Positions 1-6,629 of a stretch of 16,899 nucleotides of DNA are shown one piece after another. The stretch is from the NCBI GenBank assembly GCA_045617725.1, contig JAZLJD010000071.1:1-16899 (forward strand). The letters run 5' to 3'. Made by a program: the position numbers and the translations under genes. Within the stretch, counting starts at the first letter, position 1; each line of letters opens with the position of its first letter. The DNA comes from JAZLJD01 sp045617725 (lineage in GTDB: Bacteria > Bacillota > Clostridia > Lachnospirales > Lachnospiraceae). Below the pieces are notes generated by a model that ran no database searches, was not told where the DNA came from, and saw only the letters and a list, made by a program, of their open reading frames with translations.

Positions 1-16
1 TTCTGCCGAAACGAAA

Positions 17-274
17 ACGGCTCCACCGGGCCGGAGAGAAGCAATTCATATAGGGCGAATCGATTCATGGAGAGTTATAGGTTTTCTTAGTGTTTTGTAA
101 GCACGCAGCAACGGCCGACCCGGATGGTCGGGCGAGGCCGATACGCGGCACGGATGGCGCGTAGAGGCCGGTTGCGTCACTTACCGAAAAACTACTCAAA
201 ACACTTAGAAAGCCATAACTCGGAATGTGATTCGTCTCTATATGAAATTGTTCTCGCCGGCCCGGAGGAGCCGT
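17..274. repeat. Long imperfect palindrome with structured apical region
   Basis: The left arm (about 17-116) is the approximate reverse complement of the right arm (about 166-274). For example, ACGGCTCC at 17-24 faces GGAGCCGT at 267-274, AATTCATATAG matches the complement of CTATATGAAATT, and GCAACGGCC faces GGCCGGTTGC. The roughly 50-nt apical part holds two smaller hairpins: CCCG/CGGG (119-122 and 129-132) and ACGCG/CGCGT (143-147 and 158-162). Both have GGATGG in or next to the loop. The right arm is also the first unit of the 101-bp tandem array that follows. No credible protein is encoded here. It could be a structured RNA, a MITE-like or REP-like element, or a decayed repeat cluster. 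Confidence 0.6.
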
Positions 275-480
275 ACGATTTACTTAACTACGCTTCCGCA
301 ATTCTGCTCAAACGCATAACTCGGAATGTGATTCGTCCTATATGAAATTGTTCTCGCCCGGCCCGCAGGAGCCGTACGATTTACTTAATTTCGCTTCCGC
401 AATTCTGCTCAAACGCATAACGCGGAGCGTGATTCGTCTCTATATGGAATTGCTCTGGCGGCTCGATGGAGCCGTATTTT
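214..480. repeat. Three tandem copies of a 101-bp unit
   Basis: Units begin with CATAAC at 214, 315 and 416, an exact spacing of 101 bp. Each has the order CATAAC, GTGATTCGTC, CTATATG, then a GC-rich GGCCC..GGAGCCGTA block. In the first two this is followed by CGATTTACTTAA and GCTTCCGCAATTCTGCTC. Units one and two are nearly identical; the third diverges and stops after its GGAGCCGTA block, where it becomes a terminator-like hairpin. An inverted relative of the unit lies at 17-80, so the same sequence occurs here four times in two orientations. The spacing and unit length do not fit a CRISPR array. Confidence 0.8.
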
Positions 481-484
481 TTAT
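459..484 (+). terminator. Terminator-like hairpin at the end of the tandem array
   Basis: CGGCTC (459-464), loop GATG, GAGCCG (469-474), followed by TATTTTTTATT. This is a short perfect GC-rich stem with a T-rich tail on the plus strand, formed by the GC block of the third tandem unit. It would end any plus-strand transcript coming from the repeat cluster or from a gene to the left of the window. Confidence 0.5.
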
Positions 485-490
485 TGCGGC

Positions 491-530
491 CGTGACAAAG
501 TACACATCCTCGTGACAAAGTACACATCCT
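491..530. repeat. 20-bp tandem repeat, two full copies
   Basis: CGTGACAAAGTACACATCCT occurs at 491-510 and again, identically, at 511-530. A third copy starts at 531 (CGTGACAAA) but continues into the REP-like palindrome. The shared head GTGACAAA suggests the repeat grew from the end of that palindrome. Confidence 0.85.
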
Positions 531-531
531 C

Positions 532-559
532 GTGACAAAAGGAACGTCCCCGACGTCAC
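532..559. repeat. REP-like palindromic element overlapping the typA stop
   Basis: GTGACAAAAGGAACGTCCCC followed by GACGTCAC. The ends GTGAC and GTCAC are inverted, and the interior AAAAGGAACGTCCCC resembles the heads of short REP-type palindromes seen near gene ends in Clostridia. The reverse complement of 556-558 is the TGA stop codon of typA, so the element supplies the end of that gene. The REP assignment rests on pattern memory only; no REP-associated transposase is in the window. Confidence 0.5.
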
Positions 560-2388
560 TTTTTTGCAAACTGGGCTCTCTTGCGAAGCGTGGGGTCCAG
601 TATTTTTTTGCGGATTCGAAGGTTCTTGGGAGTGATCTCCAAAAGCTCATCCGTGTCGATGAATTCGATGGCCTGCTCCAGAGAAAGGATGCGGGGCGGT
701 ACCAGACGAAGCGCTTCGTCGGAGGAAGAAGAACGGGTGTTGGTGAGGTGCTTGGTCTTGCAGACATTGACCTCAATGTCCTCTGCCTTGCCGGTCTGGC
801 CGACAACCATGCCGGCGTAAACCTGCTCGCCGGGAGCGATAAAGAGGATACCACGTTCCTGTGCATTGAACAGACCGTAGGTAATGGCCTCACCTGCCTC
901 AAATGCAATCAGGGAACCCTGCTTTCTATAGGAAAGGTCTCCCTTGTAGGGACCATAGCCGTCGAATACGGAGTTGATGATACCGTTGCCCTTGGTATCG
1001 GTCATGAACTCACCACGATAACCAATGAGGCCTCTTGATGGAATCGAGAAGGTCAGTCGGGTGTATCCGCCTGCTCCGGTTCCCATGTTCTGAAGCTCAC
1101 CCTTACGCTCGGAAAGCTTCTGGATGACAGCGCCCGCAAATTCATCGGGAACATCCACGTAGGTCATTTCCATAGGCTCGAGCAGCTTGCCGTTTTCGTC
1201 TTTTCTATAGAGAACTTCCGGCTTGCTGACGGAAAACTCATAGCCCTCACGGCGCATGTTTTCAATCAAAACGGATAAGTGCAGCTCACCACGACCGGAG
1301 ACCTTGAAGCATTCCGTCGTCTCGGTTTCCTCTACACGAAGGCTGACATCGGTGTTGAGCTCTCTAAACAGACGGTCACGCAGATGACGGCTGGTTACGT
1401 ACTTGCCTTCCTTGCCGGCAAGCGGGGAATCGTTGACGATGAAGTTCATGGCGATGGTAGGCTCGCTGATTTTCTGGAACGGGATGGGCTCGACGTGATC
1501 CATCGCACACAGGGTGTCGCCGATGTGAATATCCGAAATACCGGAAATTGCTACGATGGAGCCGATGCCGGCTTCCGTAACCTCAACCTTGTTAAGCCCG
1601 TCGAATACGTAAAGCTTGGAAACCTTTACCTTTTTCATTTTGTCGGGCTCGTGGTGGTTGACGATGACAACCTCCTGGTTCACCTTGACGGTTCCGTTGT
1701 CGACCTTACCGATACCGATACGGCCGACATACTCGTTATAATCAATGGTAGAAATCAAAATCTGGGTTCCTGCGTCCGGGTCACCGGTGGGAGCAGGAAT
1801 GTAATCCAAAATTGTATCGAACAGAGGTACCATGTCGGTACCACGCTCGTCAGCAGAAAGAGAAGCAAAGCCGCTCTTGGCGCTGGCAAAAACGAAAGGA
1901 CAGTCAAGCTGGGAATCGTCTGCATCGAGATCCATGAAGAGTTCGAGGACTTCATCAACGACTTCGTCGGGACGGGCTTCCGGACGGTCGACCTTGTTGA
2001 CACAAACGACGACGGGAAGCTTAAGCTCCAGTGCCTTACGCAGAACGAACTTGGTCTGCGGCATGGGACCTTCAAATGCATCGACGACCAGAACAACGCC
2101 GTTGACCATCTTAAGAACACGCTCTACCTCGCCACCGAAGTCCGCATGACCCGGGGTATCGATGATGTTGATTTTGGTGCCCTTGTAAGTAACGGCTGTG
2201 TTTTTGGCCAAAATGGTGATTCCACGTTCCCGTTCGATGTCACCGCTGTCCATGACACGCTCGGCAACTTCCTGGTTCTCGCGGAATACACCGCTCTGTT
2301 TCAAAAGCTCGTCGACCAAGGTGGTTTTGCCGTGATCGACATGGGCGATGATTGCTATGTTACGAATGTCTTCTCTTTTTGTCTGCAT
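556..2388 (-). CDS. typA: GTP-binding protein TypA/BipA
   Basis: A 610-residue translational GTPase of the EF-G/LepA superfamily that binds ribosomes and is linked to 50S assembly and stress growth. All G motifs are present: AHVDHGKT (15-22), RGITI (55-59), DTPGH (77-81), NKVD (131-134) and a SAKSG-type G5. The EF-G-like beta-barrel, domains III and V, and the BipA-specific C-terminal domain follow, and the length is normal for the family. The reading frame extends upstream to 2622, but the start at 2388 (MQTKRED) is preferred: it is preceded by AAAGAGG, matches the usual family N-terminus, and lies downstream of a good promoter. The gene diverges from the dap operon. Its last codons run into a REP-like palindrome. 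The overlapping plus-strand frames across this region are shadows. Confidence 0.97.
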   Translation of the reverse strand: MQTKREDIRNIAIIAHVDHGKTTLVDELLKQSGVFRENQEVAERVMDSGDIERERGITILAKNTAVTYKGTKINIIDTPGHADFGGEVERVLKMVNGVVLVVDAFEGPMPQTKFVLRKALELKLPVVVCVNKVDRPEARPDEVVDEVLELFMDLDADDSQLDCPFVFASAKSGFASLSADERGTDMVPLFDTILDYIPAPTGDPDAGTQILISTIDYNEYVGRIGIGKVDNGTVKVNQEVVIVNHHEPDKMKKVKVSKLYVFDGLNKVEVTEAGIGSIVAISGISDIHIGDTLCAMDHVEPIPFQKISEPTIAMNFIVNDSPLAGKEGKYVTSRHLRDRLFRELNTDVSLRVEETETTECFKVSGRGELHLSVLIENMRREGYEFSVSKPEVLYRKDENGKLLEPMEMTYVDVPDEFAGAVIQKLSERKGELQNMGTGAGGYTRLTFSIPSRGLIGYRGEFMTDTKGNGIINSVFDGYGPYKGDLSYRKQGSLIAFEAGEAITYGLFNAQERGILFIAPGEQVYAGMVVGQTGKAEDIEVNVCKTKHLTNTRSSSSDEALRLVPPRILSLEQAIEFIDTDELLEITPKNLRIRKKILDPTLRKRAQFAKK

Positions 2389-2451
2389 ATATGCCTCTTT
2401 TGCTAAAAACAAATGTGAACAGTTTCTTCTTATTTTTTTACAACGTGAAAG

Positions 2452-2480
2452 AGTATAGCACCTCGAATTTAATCTTGCAA
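2452..2480 (-). promoter_or_regulatory. Sigma-A promoter for typA
   Basis: On the minus strand TTGCAA (2475-2480) is followed after exactly 17 nt by TATACT (2452-2457). This places the transcript start near 2445, giving a leader of about 57 nt before the typA ATG. Its -35 box lies 28 bp from the -35 box of the divergent dap promoter. Confidence 0.75.
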
Positions 2481-2508
2481 TACTAACTGTTATTTGGGAA
2501 ATAAGCGA

Positions 2509-2537
2509 TTGACAGAGTGAAAAGGCGGTGTTATTAT
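2509..2537 (+). promoter_or_regulatory. Sigma-A promoter for the dapA-dapB-hisA operon
   Basis: TTGACA (2509-2514), a 17-nt spacer, then TATTAT (2532-2537). This is a near-consensus promoter. The predicted start near 2544 is almost exactly the first base of the riboswitch P1 stem, so the leader is essentially riboswitch from its 5' end. Confidence 0.8.
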
Positions 2538-2541
2538 TTGG

Positions 2542-2790
2542 TTGATTTGTAGAGGTTGCGTGAAACATCAGTAACCGGTCCGATGCAGAAGGTGCAGGAG
2601 ACGACCGATGAAAGGGAATCACGCCGAAAGGATAGCCGGCCTTTTCCGGGTATCACTTGGGCATACGTTTAAGAAGCGTATGACTGTCATCCGACGCGGA
2701 TGGAGAGCGAGAGGATGGAGTGCTATCAATCAAAGTGTCCGACGTATGATTTTAAGCAGCCGACTTTGATTGAGTCGGCTTTTTAATTTT
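2542..2790 (+). ncRNA. Lysine riboswitch (L-box) with transcription terminator
   Basis: Conserved L-box pieces appear in order: AGAGGTTGCG, AGTAA, a GAAAGGGAATCACGCCGAAAG block, TTGGGCATACG..CGTATGACTGTCA, and GGAGTGCTATC. The P1 stem is TTGATTTGTAG (2542-2552) with CTATCAATCAA (2723-2733). TCAATCAAAGT (2726-2736) can instead pair with ACTTTGATTGA (2763-2773) as an antiterminator. That pairing excludes the terminator AGCCGAC/GTCGGCT (2758-2764 and 2774-2780) and its T-rich tail. The logic is therefore lysine bound, P1 formed, terminator on and dap genes off. Lysine is the ligand by family knowledge and fits the downstream lysine/diaminopimelate genes. Confidence 0.93.
2758..2790 (+). terminator. 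Riboswitch-controlled intrinsic terminator
   Basis: Seven-bp perfect stem AGCCGAC/GTCGGCT with a 9-nt loop TTTGATTGA and tail TTTTAATTTT. The loop plus the 5' stem end form half of the competing antiterminator. It lies 30 nt upstream of the dapA start. Confidence 0.85.
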
Positions 2791-2819
2791 CCATAATAAT
2801 TCGAAGGAGGAAATTTGCA

Positions 2820-3704
2820 ATGGCAATTTTCAAAGGAGCCGGTGTTGCGATTACAACACCCTTTAAGAAGGACGGAAGCGTAGATTACGACCGCTTCGCA
2901 GAACAGATTGAGTACCAGATTCAGGGAGGCACCGACGCAATTATCGTTTGCGGTACGACCGGTGAAGCTTCCTGCCTTTCCCACGAGGAGCATCTTGCGG
3001 TAGTTAAGTATTGCGTAGATGTTGTAAATCATCGAATTCCCGTTATTGCAGGTACCGGAAGTAACTGCACCGAAACCGCGATTTATCTTTCCAAGGAGGC
3101 CGAAAAGTACGGCGTGGACGGCTTACTTCTTGTCACACCGTATTACAACAAGGCTACGCAGAAGGGTCTTTACGAGCACTTCTCCATGATTGCTGCCGCT
3201 GTAAAGGTTCCCATCATCCTTTATAACATTCCCGGACGTACCGGTTGCACCATGAATCCCGAGACGGTTGTTTCCTTATGTAAAGATGTTCCCAACATCG
3301 TAGGTGTAAAGGATGCTACCGCTAATTTCACGAATATGGCCAAGATGATGGCTCTTGCAGACGGATGTGTGGATTTGTATTCCGGCAACGACGATCAGAT
3401 CGTTCCCGTTCTTTCCTTGGGCGGCAAGGGTGTTATCTCCGTACTGTCCGATGTTGCTCCGAAGCAGTGCCATGAAATCTGCCAGGCCTTCTTCGATGGT
3501 AACACCGAGCTGGCTACCCGCCTTCAGTTAGAGGCAATCGACCTTGTAAGTGCCCTGTTCTGTGAGGTCAATCCGATTCCCGTTAAGAAGGCATTGGAGC
3601 TTCAGGGCCGCGATACCGGCGTGCTTCGTCGTCCTTTGACGGAGATGGAGCCTCAGAACGCAGAGCGCCTTTCCAAAGCAATGAAGGCTTACGGTATTCT
3701 GTAA
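2820..3704 (+). CDS. dapA: 4-hydroxy-tetrahydrodipicolinate synthase
   Basis: A 294-residue class I aldolase that condenses pyruvate with aspartate semialdehyde, the first committed step to diaminopimelate and lysine. Family residues are visible: the GTTGE pyruvate-binding loop (45-49), TPYYNK (106-111), catalytic Tyr135 in ILYNIPGRTG, Arg140, and Schiff-base Lys164 in VGVKDAT. The length is standard. AAGGAGG lies 9 nt before the ATG. It is the first gene behind the lysine riboswitch, so feedback is expected at transcription as well as, in many homologues, at the protein. Confidence 0.97.
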   Translation: MAIFKGAGVAITTPFKKDGSVDYDRFAEQIEYQIQGGTDAIIVCGTTGEASCLSHEEHLAVVKYCVDVVNHRIPVIAGTGSNCTETAIYLSKEAEKYGVDGLLLVTPYYNKATQKGLYEHFSMIAAAVKVPIILYNIPGRTGCTMNPETVVSLCKDVPNIVGVKDATANFTNMAKMMALADGCVDLYSGNDDQIVPVLSLGGKGVISVLSDVAPKQCHEICQAFFDGNTELATRLQLEAIDLVSALFCEVNPIPVKKALELQGRDTGVLRRPLTEMEPQNAERLSKAMKAYGIL

Positions 3705-3719
3705 AAAAGGAGATTTCCC

Positions 3720-4475
3720 ATGGTTAATGTAATTATGCATGGCTGTAACGGCCGTATGGGACAGATGATTGCAGGACTTATCAAGGACGACCCGGACATT
3801 CAGATTGTTGCGGGTGTCGATCCTTTCGATGACGGACACAACGCTTTTCCCGTATATAAAGATATAGAAGATTGTGATACAGAAGCAGATGTTGTAATTG
3901 ATTTTGCAGCAGCCAAGGCAGTGGACAAGCTCCTTGATGTCTGCGTTTCCAAAAAGATGGGCTGCGTAGTATGCACCACCGGTTTGTCCGAGGAACAGGT
4001 AGCTCATGTTAAAAAAGCTTCCGAGCAGGTTCCGATTCTTCGTTCCGCCAATATGTCTTTGGGAATCAACCTTTTGCTCAAAATGCTGAAGGAAGCCGCT
4101 TCCTCTTTGGCTCCGGCAGGCTTTGATATTGAAATTGTAGAGAAACACCATAATCAGAAACTGGATGCACCGAGCGGCACCGCACTTGCACTTGCAGATT
4201 CCATCAATGAGGAACTGGGTGGCGAGTATCATTACGTGTATGACAGAAGTCAGGTTCGTCAGAAACGTGATTCCAAGGAAATCGGTATTTCCGCAATTCG
4301 CGGCGGTACCATCGTCGGCGATCATGACGTAATCTTTGCAGGAACCGATGAGGTTATTACTTTTTCGCACACTGCATATTCCAGAGCCGTATTCGGCAAG
4401 GGCGCAGTGACAGCAGCGAAGTTCTTAAAAGGCAAGGACGCCGGCTTATATACCATGGCTGATGTCATCGGCTAG
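3720..4475 (+). CDS. dapB: 4-hydroxy-tetrahydrodipicolinate reductase
   Basis: A 251-residue NAD(P)H-dependent reductase that acts on the DapA product in diaminopimelate/lysine synthesis. The Rossmann glycine motif GCNGRMG (8-14) opens the protein. VIDFA (59-63) and CTTGLS (85-90) line the cofactor site. The diagnostic EKHHNQKLDAPSGTA stretch (141-155) carries the catalytic His and Lys, and RGG and FSH motifs follow. AAGGAGA precedes the ATG by a few bases, 15 nt after the dapA stop. It is cotranscribed with dapA under the riboswitch. Confidence 0.97.
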   Translation: MVNVIMHGCNGRMGQMIAGLIKDDPDIQIVAGVDPFDDGHNAFPVYKDIEDCDTEADVVIDFAAAKAVDKLLDVCVSKKMGCVVCTTGLSEEQVAHVKKASEQVPILRSANMSLGINLLLKMLKEAASSLAPAGFDIEIVEKHHNQKLDAPSGTALALADSINEELGGEYHYVYDRSQVRQKRDSKEIGISAIRGGTIVGDHDVIFAGTDEVITFSHTAYSRAVFGKGAVTAAKFLKGKDAGLYTMADVIG

Positions 4476-4489
4476 TGAAGGAGAAGAGG

Positions 4490-5272
4490 ATGCACTTTCG
4501 CCCCTGCATTGATATTCATAACGGTAAGGTGAAGCAGATTGTCGGCTCGACGCTTAAGGACGCAGGCAACAGCGCCCAAAACAATTTCGTGTCCGATTAT
4601 GATGCTTCGTATTACGGACAGCTTTATAAGGAACACGGACTGCACGGCGGGCACGTCATCATTCTGAATAAGCCGGACAGCGAGTATTATGAGGAAACGG
4701 TCCGACAGGCCCGGAGCGCGCTTTCCGCATTTCCGGGCGGCTTGCAGTTGGGCGGCGGTATTAACCCTCAAAACGCTGCGTCGTTTTTGGACGCGGGAGC
4801 TTCCCATGTGATTGTTACTTCCTATGTGTTCCGTGACGGCGCGGTTGACGAGAAACGACTGTGTGAAATGGTTTCCGAGACGGGCCGGGAACGCCTGGTA
4901 CTTGACTTAAGCTGCAAGAAGCAGGAGGACGGGTACTATATTACGACCGACCGCTGGCAAAAAATAACCGATGTCAGACTAGATAAGGACAGCCTTACGT
5001 ACTTTGCCGGATTTTGTGATGAAATTCTGGTGCATGCCGTGGATGTGGAAGGCAAGCGTAGCGGAATTGACCGTGAGCTTTGTGAGATGCTTGGAACGTT
5101 TACGAAAGTCCCGATTACCTATGCGGGTGGAATCAGTTGCCATGCGGACATTAAGCTCTTGTGGGAATATGCACAGGGACGCCTCGATTTTACCATAGGG
5201 TCGGCACTCGACATCTTTGGCGGACCTCTTAAAATGGAAGAGGTTGAAAGAACACTTATCGAAATTCAATAA
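4490..5272 (+). CDS. hisA: Eukaryotic-type HisA (ProFAR isomerase, HIS6-like)
   Basis: A 260-residue TIM-barrel enzyme for the ProFAR to PRFAR isomerisation of histidine synthesis. It follows the fungal/plant HIS6 pattern rather than ordinary bacterial HisA: CIDIHNGKVKQIVG at the N-terminus, NFVSDYDASYY, HVIILN, LQLGGGIN, HVIVTSYVF, LDLSCKK, a long QDGYY..WQKITD insert, HAVDVEG, and GSALDIFGG. Likely catalytic Asp8 and Asp139 are present. A GTG at 4475 overlaps the dapB stop, but ATG 4490 has AAGGAGA at good spacing and matches the family start. It sits 14 nt after dapB and ends in a terminator, so it is the third gene of the lysine operon. No other his gene is in the window. Confidence 0.9.
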   Translation: MHFRPCIDIHNGKVKQIVGSTLKDAGNSAQNNFVSDYDASYYGQLYKEHGLHGGHVIILNKPDSEYYEETVRQARSALSAFPGGLQLGGGINPQNAASFLDAGASHVIVTSYVFRDGAVDEKRLCEMVSETGRERLVLDLSCKKQEDGYYITTDRWQKITDVRLDKDSLTYFAGFCDEILVHAVDVEGKRSGIDRELCEMLGTFTKVPITYAGGISCHADIKLLWEYAQGRLDFTIGSALDIFGGPLKMEEVERTLIEIQ

Positions 5273-5294
5273 ATTCATATTGACATTCATGGTT

Positions 5295-5330
5295 AAAAAA
5301 GCTACAATCCAGATGATTGCAGCTTTTTTG
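5295..5330 (+). terminator. Intrinsic terminator of the dapA-dapB-hisA operon
   Basis: AAAAAAGCTACAATC, loop CAGAT, GATTGCAGCTTTTTT: two stem blocks with one A-C mismatch and a run of six T. It lies 22 nt after the hisA stop. The A run on the left arm could let it act in both directions, but no minus-strand gene converges here. Confidence 0.85.
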
Positions 5331-5382
5331 TATTTTGCACCATTGTTTTTGGCGCCGGCATGTACGGAAGGAAGGATGAAAA

Positions 5383-5859
5383 ATGAATCAGAAGAGTTTT
5401 GCGGGCTGGTTACGCGTGGTAATCGGCGGAATTGCAGTAATCGGAGCTTTACTTTATTTATACATATTGCCGCACTATGGCAGCGAGTATCTTGTGAGCC
5501 TTTTGGGCGGGGAAAGCAGGCTGGCTCCCTTCATGATATTCGTATGGGTGTCTGCCGTGCCCTGCTATATCGTACTGTGGTACGGTCGAAAGCTGGCGAT
5601 TGCCATCGGAAATGACCGGTCCTTCACGGTGGAGAATGCGCACATCCTGACCAAAATCTGTTATATCACGGCCTTTGATACCGCATTCTATTTTGTGGGT
5701 GCGTTGGTGTTTATCATTCTGGGAGCTTCCGGCAGCATGATTATGTTTTCCATGCTGATTGTCTTTGTGGGAATTACCGTGGTTGTGGTTTGCTCGACGG
5801 CGTCCCATCTGGTTGCCAGGGCGGCCGAAATCCAGGAAGAAAACGATCTGATGATTTAG
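5383..5859 (+). CDS. DUF2975 family membrane protein
   Basis: A 158-residue integral membrane protein with about four hydrophobic segments: residues 8-30, 47-66, 90-112 and 117-138. The segment RKLAIAIGNDRSFTVENAHIL between the second and third helices is typical of DUF2975, where a loop rich in polar residues links two hairpins. The biochemical function is unknown. GAAGGA precedes the ATG. The XRE-type regulator at 5872 starts 12 nt after its stop; DUF2975 plus a short XRE (YozG-like) protein is a recurring pair in Firmicutes and may form a small membrane-linked regulatory module. Confidence 0.85.
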   Translation: MNQKSFAGWLRVVIGGIAVIGALLYLYILPHYGSEYLVSLLGGESRLAPFMIFVWVSAVPCYIVLWYGRKLAIAIGNDRSFTVENAHILTKICYITAFDTAFYFVGALVFIILGASGSMIMFSMLIVFVGITVVVVCSTASHLVARAAEIQEENDLMI

Positions 5860-5871
5860 GAGGGTGAGGAT

Positions 5872-6078
5872 ATGTCGATTGTGATTAATGTAGATGTTAT
5901 GCTCGCCAAAAGGAAGATGAGTGTTACGGAGCTTTCGGAGCGCGTCGGGATTACGATGGCGAACATCTCCATCCTGAAGAATCAGAAAGCCAAGGCGATT
6001 CGAATCGATACGCTGGACAAGATATGTAAGGCTCTTAACTGTCAGCCCGGCGACATTTTGGAATATGTAGAAGACTAA
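5872..6078 (+). CDS. Small XRE-family (YozG-like) DNA-binding protein
   Basis: A 68-residue protein that is little more than one helix-turn-helix: MLAKRKMSVTELSERVGIT (recognition scaffold), ANISILKNQKAKAIR, then DTLDKICKALNCQPGDILEYVE. This matches the Cro/CI-type HTH_26 group whose end PGDILE is highly conserved. There is no oligomerisation or sensor domain. AGGAGGGTGAGG precedes the ATG. It is cotranscribed with the DUF2975 gene and followed by a strong hairpin. Such pairs are usually proposed to be self-regulating, but no operator was identified here. Confidence 0.9.
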   Translation: MSIVINVDVMLAKRKMSVTELSERVGITMANISILKNQKAKAIRIDTLDKICKALNCQPGDILEYVED

Positions 6079-6085
6079 ACAAATA

Positions 6086-6128
6086 GGACGGGGGTTTCTG
6101 ACACTTAACGTGACAGAAACTCCCGTCC
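6086..6128. repeat. Strong hairpin between convergent genes (REP-like)
   Basis: A 15-bp stem GGACGGGGGTTTCTG (6086-6100) with CAGAAACTCCCGTCC (6114-6128), plus an inner CAC/GTG. The only deviation is a G-T pair, which is a G-U wobble in the plus-strand RNA. It begins 7 nt after the XRE stop and could stop or protect both that transcript and the convergent cspA transcript. A T run is weak on both sides, so it may act more as an mRNA 3'-end stabiliser than as a classic terminator. Confidence 0.6.
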
Positions 6129-6206
6129 CCATCTGTTGCTATTTTTATATAACTATAATGAACATTATACTCTATAAGAAACGGCACAAAAATTGGATTG
6201 AGGGAA

Positions 6207-6407
6207 TTAAAGCTTGGTTACGTTTACAGCCTGGGGACCCTTCTCACCCTGGATTACTTCGTACTCAACTGCAGCACCTTCCTCAAGGGACTTGAAGCCT
6301 TCCATGTTCAGTCCTGAGTAGTGAACGAATACATCGCCACCCTGCTCGTCACAGATGAATCCGTAACCTTTTTGGTTGTTAAACCACTTAACTGTACCTT
6401 TGTTCAT
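6207..6407 (-). CDS. cspA: Cold-shock protein, CspA family
   Basis: A 66-residue single OB-fold RNA/ssDNA-binding protein of the CspA/CspB family, an RNA chaperone. RNP1 is KGYGFI (13-18) and RNP2 is VFVHY (26-30); both replace one usual Phe by Tyr, a conservative aromatic change. Length and ends (MNKGTVKWFN, VNVTKL) are typical. GGAGGT precedes the ATG on the minus strand. The leader is about 60 nt long and contains a GTTGTA/TACAAC hairpin, in keeping with the structured leaders of cold-shock genes. The gene converges with the DUF2975/XRE pair. Confidence 0.97.
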   Translation of the reverse strand: MNKGTVKWFNNQKGYGFICDEQGGDVFVHYSGLNMEGFKSLEEGAAVEYEVIQGEKGPQAVNVTKL

Positions 6408-6476
6408 TATGATACCTCCAAAAAAAATAAAAAGAATGTTAGTTGTAGCGCTTTAAAGCTCTAATACAACATGGTT

Positions 6477-6505
6477 AGAATATCACACGCATTTTCAAAA
6501 GTAAA
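6477..6505 (-). promoter_or_regulatory. Promoter for the cold-shock gene
   Basis: On the minus strand TTTACT (6500-6505), 17-nt spacer, TATTCT (6477-6482). The predicted start near 6470 gives a leader of about 63 nt that includes a GTTGTA..TACAAC hairpin upstream of the ribosome binding site. Confidence 0.6.
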
Positions 6506-6572
6506 TGAATATTTTCCACATTAAGTTCATTAATTTTCGTTTGTCTGTCCGGCCATTCCAAATCGGTAGATA

Positions 6573-6602
6573 TTTACAATGTATATTGCATTGTGATAGA
6601 AT
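6573..6602 (+). promoter_or_regulatory. Promoter for the LytM-like/bactofilin pair
   Basis: TTTACA (6573-6578), an 18-nt spacer, TAGAAT (6597-6602). It lies just upstream of GCGGAGGTGA and the TTG start at 6630, so the leader would be only about 20 nt. The match is moderate. Confidence 0.5.
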
Positions 6603-6629
6603 GTATGTCAGTTTGCGGAGGTGACCGTA

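Noticed and set aside
124..345. 73-codon open frame inside the repeat cluster
   Set aside because: It is built from the palindrome and tandem units, has an arginine-rich low-information product and no ribosome binding site.
214..480. CRISPR array
   Set aside because: Repeat period is constant at 101 bp, with the whole unit repeated and no unique spacers; there are no cas genes.
1279..2406. Long plus-strand open frame of 375 codons opposite typA
   Set aside because: It is the antisense shadow of typA, a highly conserved gene with all G motifs; the frame has no recognisable family and no ribosome binding site.
3528..4370. 280-codon minus-strand frame across dapA/dapB
   Set aside because: Antisense of two well-supported lysine genes; composition and lack of family point to a shadow.
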